DNA of 64,000 nt from Asaia bogorensis NBRC 16594 (GTDB lineage: Bacteria > Pseudomonadota > Alphaproteobacteria > Acetobacterales > Acetobacteraceae): NCBI RefSeq assembly GCF_001547995.1, contig NZ_AP014690.1, positions 959,501 to 1,023,500 of the forward strand. Reading direction: 5' to 3'. Below, piece after piece: positions 27,255-36,421 of the stretch. A model generated the notes under the pieces. That model worked only from the letters and a program-made list of their open reading frames with translations. It was not told the origin of the DNA and searched no databases. The translations under genes were made by a program, and so were the position numbers. Every line of letters begins with the position of its first letter. Positions within the stretch are counted from its first letter, which is position 1.

Positions 27255-28159
27255 GGCAGCCGGCGCAACCACAGACGCACCGTACCCTGAGCCACAACGA
27301 AGCTGAGGGCAGCAACGAGCACCGGCACACAGGCGAGGGACTGAAGCAGAGCTGGAGGTATGGCTGCCGACAAGGCAAGCCATTGTTCATAGCTCTGGGG
27401 CCACGTTGTTGCACCGGCGCCTGCCTGATCCATGAAGGGCAGCAACAGGTGATAGAGTATGGCCAGTATCAGCCCGCCGAGTGCCGTGCCGATTACGCCT
27501 CCGCTCAGCCCGAGCAGGGCGCTGCGCCAGGCGATGCGTCGTGCGATCAGCCCGTCACGGGCGCCAAAACCGTGAAGAATTTCGATAGTGCGCCGTCGTG
27601 CAATCAGCGTCATGCGCACGGAAAGTGTGGTCACGCCAGCAGTGGCAAAACCGGCCAGCAACACGGCAAGCCACGCACAGGCCTGCAAAGTCTGGCCAAG
27701 AAGCATCAGGCGTTCGCCCCAGCGGGCATTCTCCTCGATGATGGCTGAAGGCGCGATCGTATCCATTATGACTGGCAGATCGGTGGCGGGGCCATCGCTG
27801 CGCCGTGTAATCGAGAGCACGACGGGCAGGTCTGACAGGCTGGCCTGCATCGTGCCAAGCCAGGGGCGAAGGATATCGCGCAGCCTTGCTTCGGGCAGAA
27901 TTTCGACACTGGCGATGCCGGGATCGCTCTTCAGTACAGTAATCAGCTTGCGCGCTGTGTCTGCGGCATCGCCCGTAAGATCCGGAATTTCGATCGTGAC
28001 CTGTCGCGTGGCGCCATGGTCCCATTCGTGAGAGAGAACGCGCGCCGCATTCCAGCCGCCCAGTGCAAGGGCTGCGATTGCCGCCACAGCAGCGATCAGG
28101 GGTATCAGCCCCCGGTCGCGTCGACCCAGATGCAGCCCATCAGGAAGCTTGCGGCTCAT
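27251..28159 (-). CDS. ftsX: Cell division ABC transporter permease FtsX
   Basis: 302 residues. Membrane helices are predicted near residues 18-38, 163-190, 215-240 and 265-290 with a large periplasmic domain between the first and second, as in FtsX. The RRRTIEILHGFGARDGLIARRIAW segment is the cytoplasmic coupling loop. FtsX with FtsE activates peptidoglycan hydrolases at the division septum in other bacteria. The start overlaps the ftsE stop by 4 nt and the stop overlaps the ydcF-like start by 4 nt. Confidence 0.88.
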   Translation of the reverse strand: MSRKLPDGLHLGRRDRGLIPLIAAVAAIAALALGGWNAARVLSHEWDHGATRQVTIEIPDLTGDAADTARKLITVLKSDPGIASVEILPEARLRDILRPWLGTMQASLSDLPVVLSITRRSDGPATDLPVIMDTIAPSAIIEENARWGERLMLLGQTLQACAWLAVLLAGFATAGVTTLSVRMTLIARRRTIEILHGFGARDGLIARRIAWRSALLGLSGGVIGTALGGLILAILYHLLLPFMDQAGAGATTWPQSYEQWLALSAAIPPALLQSLACVPVLVAALSFVVAQGTVRLWLRRLP

Positions 28160-28989
28160 CGATCCCGTTCCCGCCGGGGGCGTGAGGCAGAGAGAGAGAA
28201 TGAGGCGGCAAAGCTATCGGAATGGTTACTGACATCGCCACCCGGGGGCATGGGTTGAAAGTCGGCGGGGTGCGTGTCCGGGGGATGCATCACCGGGGGC
28301 GGGACAGGTTTTTCGAGGCGGCCGTTACGCAGGCTGATGCAGGGCAGCGGCATGGCCCGCAGCAGCGACTCGTTATGCGTGGCGACGATGACCGTCGTGC
28401 CTGTGCGGCTCAGAGCCCGCAATGCCTCGATGAGTTGCCAGCTTTGTGACTCTGCAAGGGCATTGGTCGGTTCGTCCGCCAGAAGCAGGGCCGGGCGGGT
28501 TACAAGAGCACGGGCGATGGCAACGCGCTGTCGCTCTCCCCCTGAAAGCTCATCCGGCAGGCTGTCCGATTTGGCCCCCAGATCGAGCCAGTCGAGGATA
28601 GATCCGATCTCACCCCTTATCGCGCTGTCGGATTGGCCGGCCAGACGTAAAGGGAGGGCGATGTTGTCATAAACGTTCAGTTCGCCAAGCAGGCGCAGAT
28701 CCTGCGGGATGAACCCGATGCGCTGCCTGAGCTGCGCCAGCTGGCGGCGGCTGGCCCGGTCTGTTGCGACCCCGAGAATTTCGACTGTACCGCTTTCTGG
28801 CAGAGTCTCTGCATGGGCGAGGCGAAGCAGGCTGGACTTGCCCGCGCCGGAGGGGCCTGTCAGCCAGTAGAAGCTGCCTTGTTGGATGGTAAAATCGAGC
28901 CCCTCAAGGACCGGGCGCGGCATCTGGCGTTGCCCAGCCAGACGGCGACGGAGGGCATGGCGATAGCTGACGTTGTAGAACCGGATCAT
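28156..28989 (-). CDS. ftsE: Cell division ATP-binding protein FtsE
   Basis: 277 residues from ATG 28989. Walker A GPSGAGKS at residues 45-52, signature LSGGERQR from 148, Walker B LLLADEP with D172/E173, and a switch His in VATHNE. These are intact, so ATP hydrolysis is expected. Two oddities: the segment after Walker B reads TNAL where FtsE usually has TGNL, and after about residue 225 there is a Pro/His/Ser-rich extension of about 50 residues absent from E. coli FtsE (222 residues). Coupled to ftsX by a 4-nt overlap. Confidence 0.9.
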   Translation of the reverse strand: MIRFYNVSYRHALRRRLAGQRQMPRPVLEGLDFTIQQGSFYWLTGPSGAGKSSLLRLAHAETLPESGTVEILGVATDRASRRQLAQLRQRIGFIPQDLRLLGELNVYDNIALPLRLAGQSDSAIRGEIGSILDWLDLGAKSDSLPDELSGGERQRVAIARALVTRPALLLADEPTNALAESQSWQLIEALRALSRTGTTVIVATHNESLLRAMPLPCISLRNGRLEKPVPPPVMHPPDTHPADFQPMPPGGDVSNHSDSFAASFSLSASRPRRERDR

Positions 28990-29008
28990 GAAAGCCCCGG
29001 TCGCGTCG

Positions 29009-29449
29009 TTACATGTTGCGCGCGGCGACGGCGGAGACTGTCGCACCAAGGGCGGCAATGGCCATCAGCATGAAACCGTCGAAGACAAGGCCGCTTGCCG
29101 TCATGACATGGCTGCCGATGGCAAGATGATCGGGAATGCTTCCGACCACATGGTTCATGACATCCTGGGCCTGCGGGTCGGTCGAGGCCGTGCCGGTAGT
29201 GATAGCCGAAAGAGCCTTGGGCAGGGCCATCCAGCCAATGCCAAGCACGAGGCAAAGCGGTGCCAGAACCTCGGCCACCTGCTGCGCGAAATAGAACGCG
29301 AAGTAGCAGACAGCCCAGAAAGCCGTACGCAGGACGGCAAGCCCGCTGCTGCTGCGTCCGCCTGTGCCAAGCCCGTTTGTGCCACGGGGCTCGCGGTCGT
29401 CGCTCGGCTGGCCTAGGCGTGACAGGGACGGGCGGGGCGAAACTTCCAT
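29009..29449 (-). CDS. Membrane protein of unknown function upstream of ftsE
   Basis: 146 residues from ATG 29449, preceded by GGAAG; a GTG at 29479 would add ten residues without a ribosome-binding site. A soluble Ser/Arg/Gly-rich front (to about residue 35) is followed by two hydrophobic segments (about 40-78) and a third near the C-terminus (LMAIAALGATVSAV). No motif is recognised. It is 19 nt upstream of ftsE and most likely the first gene of the ftsEX operon. Confidence 0.7.
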   Translation of the reverse strand: MEVSPRPSLSRLGQPSDDREPRGTNGLGTGGRSSSGLAVLRTAFWAVCYFAFYFAQQVAEVLAPLCLVLGIGWMALPKALSAITTGTASTDPQAQDVMNHVVGSIPDHLAIGSHVMTASGLVFDGFMLMAIAALGATVSAVAARNM

Positions 29450-29759
29450 GGGGCGCTTCCAGCTTGTCGTGATGGGCACGAATGAAGTGGCGTCCAGTCA
29501 GGGCTGGCCACGTTGTCGGATCCTGAGGTAGCTGCCAGCGCGGCGAAATGCAATGATCAGCCTGAGATGCGGCCTTGCTTCCATATGAACATCACGACCT
29601 GCACATGCCGCGTTGTGAGGGACCCCTTAGCAGGCCGGATGGCATGAGCCTTCGACATGTCGCCATTTCTGCAACCACCAGACGATAGAGGAACTCTTTT
29701 CGTCCTGAAGGCGCTGGCGAACTTGATCACCCCCGCGAACTCATGAGACCAGTGCATTC
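29450..29759. other. 310-nt divergent promoter region
   Basis: Separates the leftward ftsEX operon from the rightward hybrid-kinase pair. I see no gene, strong hairpin or recognisable operator; it must hold both promoters. Confidence 0.5.
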
Positions 29760-31631
29760 ATGACCCTGCAAGATGTGCCCCGCCCCGCAATCCTTCTCGT
29801 TGAGGAGTCGGATATACAGGCGCAAGCCCTGACGCTTCTGCTTGAAGAAGCAGGGTTTGTCGTCCGGCGCGTGGCCAGCGGTGAAGAAGCCCTGACCTGC
29901 CTTGATGACGGCCTGCCGGATCTGGTGGTGGCTGACTACCACCTACCTGGCATGAATGGCGGGCAGATGGCGCGTCAGTTCCGCATGAACGCCCAGACGC
30001 GCTCGATCCCCATCCTGATGCTGACCGAAGATGTCGGGCCCGGACTGGAGCGTGAAGGGCTCGAAAGCGGCGCGGATGCCTATATCTCCAAATCGGCCCA
30101 TCCTGACCTGCTGGTGCTGCGCATCCGTGCGCTGCTGCGAGAGGGCTCGGATTTTCTTCAGGCCGAAGAGGCTGGACGTTTTCGCCGGGCGCGTATCGTT
30201 ATCGTCACGAGCCCCCATACCGAGGATTTCGAGGACGAGCCGGGCGACAATGCCAATTGGGAACGCGATTCCTCCGGTGCGTCTCTGGGGGAGCTGCTTT
30301 GGCGCGATGGCCATACGGTCACCACGGTTACCGCCTCGGGCGAGCTGATCCATGGGGGCTGGCTCGGGGGCGAGGAGGGGCCGGATTGTCTGGTGCTCGA
30401 CCTCACATCGCGCTTGCTCGATGGCGTGAATTTCTGCCGCCGTCTCGATGCGCGCCGTCAGGATGTGCTTGAGGCCGGAGGAACATCCTTCCGGATCCTC
30501 GGCATTGTCGATGCTGACCGGTTCAGGCGTCACTCTGCGGCAGATCTGTTCGATGCGGGGCTGGATGACCTGGTGCCCAGCGACATTGCCCCCGATGTTC
30601 TGGCGCTGCGCATCCGGGTGCTGGTGCGTCGCAAGCTGGCTCAGGACGAGATCAGACAGCAGGAAATCAAGCGTCAGGTGCGTGAAGTGGCGCTTCAGAC
30701 AGCGCAGAGCGAGGCCCGCGCCATTGCTGCCAAGGCCGCGATGGCCGAGGCGCTGGCCCACGCTAATTCAGAACTGGCCGATGCCAATGCGCGACTGATC
30801 GAGACACAGGCCAAGCTGGTGCAGACAGCCAAGATGGCCTCGCTCGGCGAGCTCGTGGCAGGCATCGCCCACGAGATCAACAACCCGCTCGCCTTCACCC
30901 TGGCGCACGAGGAAACCATCGCACGCGCCCTGCAGCGGCTTACGGAGTCCGAGGGGCCTCTTCTGCCAGCACAGCTCGCGCTGCTCGAGAAATGTTCGAG
31001 CCGTATCGGCGCGATGCGGCTGGGGCTGCAGCGCATCCAGAATCTGGTGCTGAGCCTGAGGCGTTTCTCACGTCTCGATGAAAGCGCTTTTCAGGATACT
31101 GACGTGGTCGAGGCAATCGATACCGCGCTCGCCCTTCTGGCGCATAAATTTGGCCGCGAGATTACGGTGGAGCGCCATCTGTCGGCCCCACGCATGCTGG
31201 TCTGCCAGCCGGCCCTTCTGCATCAGGTGGTCATGAATATCGTCAGCAACGCAGCCGATGCCATACGCTCGCGCGCAGAGGCAGAGGGGCTCGAGGCCGG
31301 GGCGCCCAGCGGCAAGATCGTGATCCGGACCGTTCTGAAGCAGGAGGGATCAGATGCAAATTATGTGATCAGCGTGGCAGATGACGGACCGGGTGTGCCC
31401 GCCGCCCTGCGCGCTCGTGTGTTCGAGCCGTTCTTCACGACCAAGCCTGTCGGTATGGGAACGGGGCTGGGGCTGGCAATTGCCTATGGCGTGATCGAGG
31501 CGCATGGCGGCACGATTGATATAGAGGACGCGAATCTCGAGGGTGGACGCGATGTGGGGGCCTGTTTCACGCTCTCCGTTCCGGTGCGCCTTACCCCTAC
31601 GGGACCGGTGACGATAGGACGCAGCGCATGA
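29760..31631 (+). CDS. Soluble histidine kinase with two N-terminal receiver domains
   Basis: 623 residues, no membrane segment. First receiver (about 8-130): VEES acidic pair, phospho-acceptor Asp59 in VVADYHLPG, and a K in YISKSAHP. Second receiver-like domain (about 145-290): Asp214 in CLVLDL, but the usual Lys-Pro is replaced by VPSD. Then an Ala/Glu/Gln-rich coiled coil (about 300-358), HisKA with phospho-acceptor His371 (AGIAHEINNP), N box NIVSNAADAI, G1 DDGPGVP and G2 GMGTGLGLAI. The order REC-REC-coil-HK resembles PleD-like tandem receivers joined to a kinase. Its stop overlaps the next kinase by 4 nt. Input and target are unknown. Confidence 0.9.
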   Translation: MTLQDVPRPAILLVEESDIQAQALTLLLEEAGFVVRRVASGEEALTCLDDGLPDLVVADYHLPGMNGGQMARQFRMNAQTRSIPILMLTEDVGPGLEREGLESGADAYISKSAHPDLLVLRIRALLREGSDFLQAEEAGRFRRARIVIVTSPHTEDFEDEPGDNANWERDSSGASLGELLWRDGHTVTTVTASGELIHGGWLGGEEGPDCLVLDLTSRLLDGVNFCRRLDARRQDVLEAGGTSFRILGIVDADRFRRHSAADLFDAGLDDLVPSDIAPDVLALRIRVLVRRKLAQDEIRQQEIKRQVREVALQTAQSEARAIAAKAAMAEALAHANSELADANARLIETQAKLVQTAKMASLGELVAGIAHEINNPLAFTLAHEETIARALQRLTESEGPLLPAQLALLEKCSSRIGAMRLGLQRIQNLVLSLRRFSRLDESAFQDTDVVEAIDTALALLAHKFGREITVERHLSAPRMLVCQPALLHQVVMNIVSNAADAIRSRAEAEGLEAGAPSGKIVIRTVLKQEGSDANYVISVADDGPGVPAALRARVFEPFFTTKPVGMGTGLGLAIAYGVIEAHGGTIDIEDANLEGGRDVGACFTLSVPVRLTPTGPVTIGRSA

Positions 31632-33553
31632 AACGGACCGAAATGAGCGTACCCTTCGGGAGGAGCCGTATCCTCCTGGTGGATGATGAAGCTGAAATTC
31701 TGGTCGCGCTGACCGATCTGCTGGAAGACGAATTCGATATTCTCTCCAGTACAGACCCGCTGGAGGCGCTCGAATTCCTGCGCAAGTCACCCGATATCGC
31801 GGTGATTGTCTCCGATCAGCGCATGCCCAACATGACGGGCGATGTGATGCTGAGCAAGGCGCGGGACTATTCCGATGCGCGTGGAATTCTCCTGACCGGT
31901 TATGCCGATCTGGCCGCCGTGGTTGCCGCCCTCAATCAGGGCAGGATCCAGTTTTATGCCCACAAGCCGTGGGAATCCGACTCACTGCGCGCGATGGTGC
32001 GTGAGGTTGCAGCCCATCACCGCCTCGAGCGGGCATTGATGATGGAGCGCGTGCTTTTGCATGGCGCACTGGAATCGGTGCCGATGGATGTCGTGTTTTC
32101 TGAGGCCGATGGCACGGTACTGCGCCACAATATCGAGGTCGAGGTCACGCCGGATAGCAGGGGCGATATCGCTGAGGACTCCCTGTTCAACGATGCCCTT
32201 CGACCCGATATCGCCGCCATGCGTGAGGAGACCCGAAGCGAGGGCGAGGTCTCGCGGCTGGTGTCGGAGCATACGGCTGACGGGGTGAGGTGGCACGAGA
32301 TCACGCGCCAGACCCTGCCCTGGCCGCGCAATGCGCTGGGTGTCCCTTTCCCGAGCGCGCAGCGTTGGCAGATGATGCTCGACCGGGACGTGACAGAGCG
32401 CCTCGCGATGGAGGAGCGCCTGCGTCAGGATGACAAGATGCATGCTCTTGGCACACTCGCCGGGGGGATTGCGCATGACTTCAACAACCTGCTGACCGCC
32501 ATGCTGGGCTCGCTCGAATTGCTGCAGGACATGACCCCTGCGGTAAACCCGACCGTGACCAAGCTTTTCGACAATGCCCTTGAATCGGCCCGTCGCGGTA
32601 CGGTTCTGACCCGCCGTCTGCTCGAATTCGGCCGGCCGAAACCCATGGCGCTGCGTCCGGTCAATCTGGTCGAGATGATCTGGAGCATGCACGACCTGAT
32701 CGTGCAGAGCCTGAGCCGGGCAAGCGATCTGCGCGGCGAAACGGGCCGTTGCACGATCGATCTCTCTGCCGTGCCGCGAGATCTGGTCATGCCCCCCGTG
32801 ATGAGTGACTCCGGCCAGCTTGAAATGGCCCTGCTCAACCTGTGTATCAATGCCCGCGATGCCATGCCGGATGGCGGTGTCATTAGTATTGCGCTCAGCC
32901 ATGAGGCTCATGCCCCCGAAGGTGAGCGCGTTGTGCTCTCGGTCGATGATCAGGGCTGCGGCATGCCGCCGGAGATCGTGCGCCGTATCTTCGAACCTTT
33001 TTTCACGACGAAGGGCCTTGGAAGCGGCACGGGTCTGGGGCTTTCGACCATCTACGGGTTCCTGCAGCGCAGCGGGGGGGATATCCGTGTCGAGAGCACG
33101 CCGGGCGAAGGCACACGCATGATCATGCTTCTGCCTGTCAGCCACGAGGCGACGGCAGGGGCGCAGCAGGAGGCGGTCGAGGTTGTTTCGGGGCCGCGCA
33201 AGCTGCGTGTGTTGCTGGCTGATGATGAACCCGGTGTGCGGCTCGTTACGGCGCAATTCCTCTCGCAGGACGGTCATGAGGTGATCAGCGTTGCGGATGG
33301 CAAGGATGTGATTGCCTGCCTGGCTGCGGGTGAACATTTCGATCTGGTTGTGCTCGATCTGCTGATGCCGGGCATGGGCGGCCGCGAATGCGGCGCCATC
33401 CTGGCGGAGAAATATCCCGCTCTGCCGGTGCTTTACGTCAGTGGTTACGCCGACCCCGAAAACCTGCCTGCCGATGCTTTCGTGCTGGGCAAGCCCTTCA
33501 CCCCGGTGGAGTTGCGTCAGGCAATCGCCACCACGCTGCGTAACTGGGCATAG
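31628..33553 (+). CDS. Hybrid histidine kinase, REC-PAS-HisKA-HATPase-REC
   Basis: 641 residues, cytosolic. N-terminal receiver with Asp63 (VSDQRMPNMTG) and the INxG-like NQGRIQFYAHKPW end typical of RpfG-type receivers; a short PAS-like region (about 140-260); HisKA His283 in GGIAHDFNNLL; N box NLCINARDAM; G boxes DDQGCGMP and GLGSGTGLGLS; C-terminal receiver with Asp577 (LVVLDLLMPGMGG) and Lys in VLGKPF. The GGIAHDFNNLL motif marks the HisKA-4-type family often fused to receivers. ATGA overlap with the preceding kinase implies joint translation; no DNA-binding regulator is encoded nearby. Confidence 0.9.
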   Translation: MKRTEMSVPFGRSRILLVDDEAEILVALTDLLEDEFDILSSTDPLEALEFLRKSPDIAVIVSDQRMPNMTGDVMLSKARDYSDARGILLTGYADLAAVVAALNQGRIQFYAHKPWESDSLRAMVREVAAHHRLERALMMERVLLHGALESVPMDVVFSEADGTVLRHNIEVEVTPDSRGDIAEDSLFNDALRPDIAAMREETRSEGEVSRLVSEHTADGVRWHEITRQTLPWPRNALGVPFPSAQRWQMMLDRDVTERLAMEERLRQDDKMHALGTLAGGIAHDFNNLLTAMLGSLELLQDMTPAVNPTVTKLFDNALESARRGTVLTRRLLEFGRPKPMALRPVNLVEMIWSMHDLIVQSLSRASDLRGETGRCTIDLSAVPRDLVMPPVMSDSGQLEMALLNLCINARDAMPDGGVISIALSHEAHAPEGERVVLSVDDQGCGMPPEIVRRIFEPFFTTKGLGSGTGLGLSTIYGFLQRSGGDIRVESTPGEGTRMIMLLPVSHEATAGAQQEAVEVVSGPRKLRVLLADDEPGVRLVTAQFLSQDGHEVISVADGKDVIACLAAGEHFDLVVLDLLMPGMGGRECGAILAEKYPALPVLYVSGYADPENLPADAFVLGKPFTPVELRQAIATTLRNWA

Positions 33554-33595
33554 GGCGGGCTTGTCTCTCTGCGCGCAGGGCTTATGTGAAGAGGC

Positions 33596-34177
33596 ATGCA
33601 CACTCATTCCTCTTCCCCCCATGACCCTGTTGGCTGGCATGGCACCACCATCCTTTGCGTTCGTCGCGACGGACAGGTGGCCATGGCGGGTGACGGGCAG
33701 GTTACGCTTGGCCAGACGGTCATCAAGGGCAATGCCCGCAAGGTACGCCGCATAGGGCCCAAGAACTCGATTCTAGCCGGGTTCGCCGGGGCAACAGCTG
33801 ATGCCTTCACCCTGATCGAGCGCCTCGAAGCCAAGCTGGAGCGCTATCCTGATCAGCTTGAACGGGCCTGTGTCGATCTGGCGAAAGACTGGCGCACGGA
33901 TCGCTATCTGCGCCGGCTGGAGGCCATGATGGCGGTGGCCGATGCCCATCGCTCCTTCACACTGACCGGCAATGGCGACGTGCTTGAGCCTGAGGACGGA
34001 ATCATCGCGATCGGCTCCGGCGGCAATTACGCGCTTTCGGCCGCGCGTGCGCTCATCGATATCGAGGGGCTGAGTGCCGAGGATGTGGCCCGCCGTGCGA
34101 TGAAGATTGCGGGCGATATCTGCGTCTACACCAATCATTCGGTCCGGGTGGAATTGCTGGGCGGAGAGTCGCTGTAA
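33596..34177 (+). CDS. hslV: ATP-dependent protease subunit HslV (ClpQ)
   Basis: 193 residues. The catalytic N-terminal Thr of the mature enzyme is Thr17 in [11 protein letters not shown]; the 16-residue prosequence is of the kind found in alphaproteobacteria. GDGQVTLGQ, the [13 protein letters not shown] segment and NHSVRVE are all in place. It forms the double hexameric peptidase core of HslVU, degrading misfolded and regulatory proteins in the cytosol. GAAGAGG precedes the ATG. Its stop shares one base with the hslU start (TAATG). Confidence 0.95.
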   Translation: MHTHSSSPHDPVGWHGTTILCVRRDGQVAMAGDGQVTLGQTVIKGNARKVRRIGPKNSILAGFAGATADAFTLIERLEAKLERYPDQLERACVDLAKDWRTDRYLRRLEAMMAVADAHRSFTLTGNGDVLEPEDGIIAIGSGGNYALSAARALIDIEGLSAEDVARRAMKIAGDICVYTNHSVRVELLGGESL

Positions 34178-35493
34178 TGGAAATTCCGAATTACTCGCCG
34201 CGTGAGATTGTCTCCGAGCTTGATCGCTTCATTATCGGTCAGAACGAGGCCAAGCGGGCTGTGGCTATTGCCATGCGCAACCGCTGGCGCCGTGCGCAAC
34301 TACCCGAAGGGTTGCGTGAAGAGGTCGTGCCAAAGAATATCCTCATGATCGGGCCAACCGGCTGCGGCAAGACCGAGATCGCCCGCCGTCTGGCGCGTCT
34401 GGCACAATCGCCTTTCCTGAAGGTCGAGGCCACCAAGTTCACCGAGGTCGGCTATGTCGGGCGTGATGTGGAATCCATCGTGCGCGATCTGGTCGAGGTG
34501 TCACTCACCATGCTGCGTGAGGCCCGGCGCAAGGACGTGAATGCCAAGGCCGAGCTTGCCGCCGAATCCCGCCTTGTCGACGCGCTGGTCGGTGAAGGGG
34601 CCACGGCGGACACCAAGACCAAGTTCCGCCAGATGCTTCGTAATGGCGAACTCGAGGACAAGGAAATCGAGATTCAGGTGGGGCGTGAGCCGGGCGCGGG
34701 TGAGATGCCCGACATGGCGGGTGGCACGGTCATGAATGCCGCTGCCTTTGGCGATCTCATGAAAAACCTCATGAACCGCTCCCCCCAGAAGCGTCGCCTG
34801 ACGATCGCTGCCGCGCGTCAGCTTCTGATCCGCGAGGAAGCCGACCGGCTGGTGGATAACGACGCACTGACCCAGGATGCAGTGCGTCATGCGCAGGATC
34901 ACGGCATCGTCTTTCTCGATGAGATCGACAAGGTCTGCGCCCGCTCGGGTGAAGGCGGTGGACGGGGTGGCGATATCTCGCGTGAGGGCGTGCAGCGCGA
35001 TCTTCTGCCGCTGATCGAGGGAACGACGGTCACCACCAAATACGGGCCGGTGAAAACCGACCATATCCTGTTCATCGCATCCGGGGCCTTTCATCTGGCA
35101 AAGCCCTCGGACCTGCTGCCTGAGTTGCAGGGGCGTCTGCCTATTCGCGTTGAGCTGGCTGGTTTGACACGTGAGGACCTCAAGCGCATCCTGCTCGAGC
35201 CTGAGCACTCTTTGCTCAAGCAATATGTCTCTCTTCTTGGCACCGAAAATCTTACGCTCTCCTTTGAGGACGGCGCGGTGGATGCGCTCGCCGAAGTGGC
35301 GGCGGATATCAATGAACGTGTCGAGAATATCGGTGCCCGTCGTCTTGCGACGGTCATGGAGCGCCTGCTGGAAGATGTTTCCTTCAGGGCGTCTGACCGG
35401 AGCGGGGATACTGTGGTGATTACCGCGCAGGATGTGCAGGAGCGCGTTGCGCCTCTGGCCCGCAAGGGCGATCTGAGCAGGTTCATCCTGTGA
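34177..35493 (+). CDS. hslU: HslU ATPase subunit (ClpY) of HslVU protease
   Basis: 438 residues, typical of the family. [16 protein letters not shown] opens the protein; Walker A is GPTGCGKT at residues 59-66; the I-domain (about 110-230) includes the GEMPDM region; Walker B is VFLDEIDKV and sensor motifs ARRL lie near the end. The C-terminus RFIL matches the tail that docks into HslV. It unfolds substrates for HslV. Its TGA overlaps the GTG of sufE. Confidence 0.96.
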   Translation: MEIPNYSPREIVSELDRFIIGQNEAKRAVAIAMRNRWRRAQLPEGLREEVVPKNILMIGPTGCGKTEIARRLARLAQSPFLKVEATKFTEVGYVGRDVESIVRDLVEVSLTMLREARRKDVNAKAELAAESRLVDALVGEGATADTKTKFRQMLRNGELEDKEIEIQVGREPGAGEMPDMAGGTVMNAAAFGDLMKNLMNRSPQKRRLTIAAARQLLIREEADRLVDNDALTQDAVRHAQDHGIVFLDEIDKVCARSGEGGGRGGDISREGVQRDLLPLIEGTTVTTKYGPVKTDHILFIASGAFHLAKPSDLLPELQGRLPIRVELAGLTREDLKRILLEPEHSLLKQYVSLLGTENLTLSFEDGAVDALAEVAADINERVENIGARRLATVMERLLEDVSFRASDRSGDTVVITAQDVQERVAPLARKGDLSRFIL

Positions 35494-35939
35494 GCGGCGC
35501 GGTAACGGATCTCCCTTTCGTCCAGCCCGTGGATGGCACGGCGGCGGAGGCCATTGCGTCGATCGGCGATGAACTTGCCTTGTTCGATGACTGGATGGAT
35601 CGCTACGAATACATCATCGAGATGGGGCGCAACCTCCCGCCCTTTCCTGCTGAGTGGCAGAATGATGGGCATCGTGTGCCCGGCTGCCAGAGCCAGGTCT
35701 GGCTTGAGGCGCATGAGTCAGATGGCCGCCTGTTCTTCGCCGGTGCGTCCGATGCGGCCATCGTGAATGGGTTGGTGGCTCTGCTGCTGCGCGTCTATTC
35801 CGGGCGTGACCGGGCGGAGATCGAGGCGACGGACCCGACATTCCTGCATGATCTGGGACTGGTGAAGGCGCTCTCGACCAACCGTGGCAATGGGGTTGAG
35901 GCAATGGCCCAGGCCATACGGGCCCGAGCCCGGGCCTGA
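35490..35939 (+). CDS. sufE: Cysteine desulfuration protein SufE
   Basis: 149 residues, GTG start overlapping the hslU stop (GTGA). The active-site Cys is Cys66 in [11 protein letters not shown], the signature of SufE. The family accepts persulfide from the desulfurase SufS and passes it to the Suf Fe-S scaffold. A transcript with hslVU is unusual but the overlap argues for one; no other suf gene is in the window. A strong terminator follows at 35967. Confidence 0.94.
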   Translation: MSGAVTDLPFVQPVDGTAAEAIASIGDELALFDDWMDRYEYIIEMGRNLPPFPAEWQNDGHRVPGCQSQVWLEAHESDGRLFFAGASDAAIVNGLVALLLRVYSGRDRAEIEATDPTFLHDLGLVKALSTNRGNGVEAMAQAIRARARA

Positions 35940-35966
35940 TTTTGACAGGGTAGAACGGCAATCAAG

Positions 35967-35996
35967 AAAAAAGGCCCGGTCTCCCGGGCCTTTTTT
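35967..35996. terminator. Bidirectional intrinsic terminator after sufE
   Basis: AAAAAA, a perfect 7-bp stem GGCCCGG/CCGGGCC with a TCTC loop, and TTTTTT. It ends hslVU-sufE on the plus strand and the small Cys-repeat gene on the minus strand. Confidence 0.9.
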
Positions 35997-36041
35997 ACAT
36001 GGAACAACCCGAACTGCGAGAGGCGGAGACCGCCCCCTAAA

Positions 36042-36284
36042 TCAGTTCTTGCCAGGGGCCCCATCAGCGGGGGTCGCGGGTGCGGTCGTCTTGCTATCGT
36101 CCTTGGAGGCGGCATCAGCCTTGCACTTGGTGAACTTGCCCTTGGCATCGCGGCATTTCTCGGCCTTCGGCTTTTCGCATTTCACGAACTTGCCCGAGGT
36201 CGCATCGCGGCAGGGCTTGGCGTAGGCAACAGGGGCTGCGGCTGTGCCGAGCAGCACGGTCAGAGCGAGAAATCCACGGAGCAT
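36042..36284 (-). CDS. Small secreted protein with two Cys-bearing repeats
   Basis: 80 residues. A signal peptide of about 22 residues (ending AYA) is followed by two copies of a C-R-D-A-x(0-1)-G-K-F-x-K-C unit, at about residues 25-36 and 44-54, then a low-complexity Ala/Thr/Pro/Asp tail. Each unit could close one disulfide loop. The mature protein is basic and about 58 residues long. Similar short Cys-rich secreted proteins occur in Acetobacteraceae, but I know of no function. It lies between two terminators and is therefore a single-gene unit. Confidence 0.72.
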   Translation of the reverse strand: MLRGFLALTVLLGTAAAPVAYAKPCRDATSGKFVKCEKPKAEKCRDAKGKFTKCKADAASKDDSKTTAPATPADGAPGKN

Positions 36285-36371
36285 GATGAAATCCTTGGCT
36301 GAGGTTTCAGCAACACTCTGACATTATTCGTCTCTGTGCAAGAGCCGTGCAGGCCCTTTGAAGCCAGGCAC

Positions 36372-36398
36372 AAAAAAACCCGCCAAAAGGCGGGTTTT
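36372..36398 (-). terminator. Intrinsic terminator of gcd
   Basis: Stem CCCGCC/GGCGGG extended by A-T pairs, AAAA loop, with seven A on the plus strand which read as seven T on the minus strand, 23 nt beyond the gcd stop. The TTTT on the other side also allows weak termination rightwards. Confidence 0.85.
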
Positions 36399-36421
36399 CC
36401 TGTTTCCGAAACCGGGAAGGA

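Noticed and set aside
31982-33640. Open frame of 552 codons on the minus strand across the second hybrid kinase.
   Set aside because: It is a high-G+C antisense shadow. The plus strand has full HisKA, HATPase and receiver motifs; the minus-strand product has none and is rich in His/Arg/Gln.
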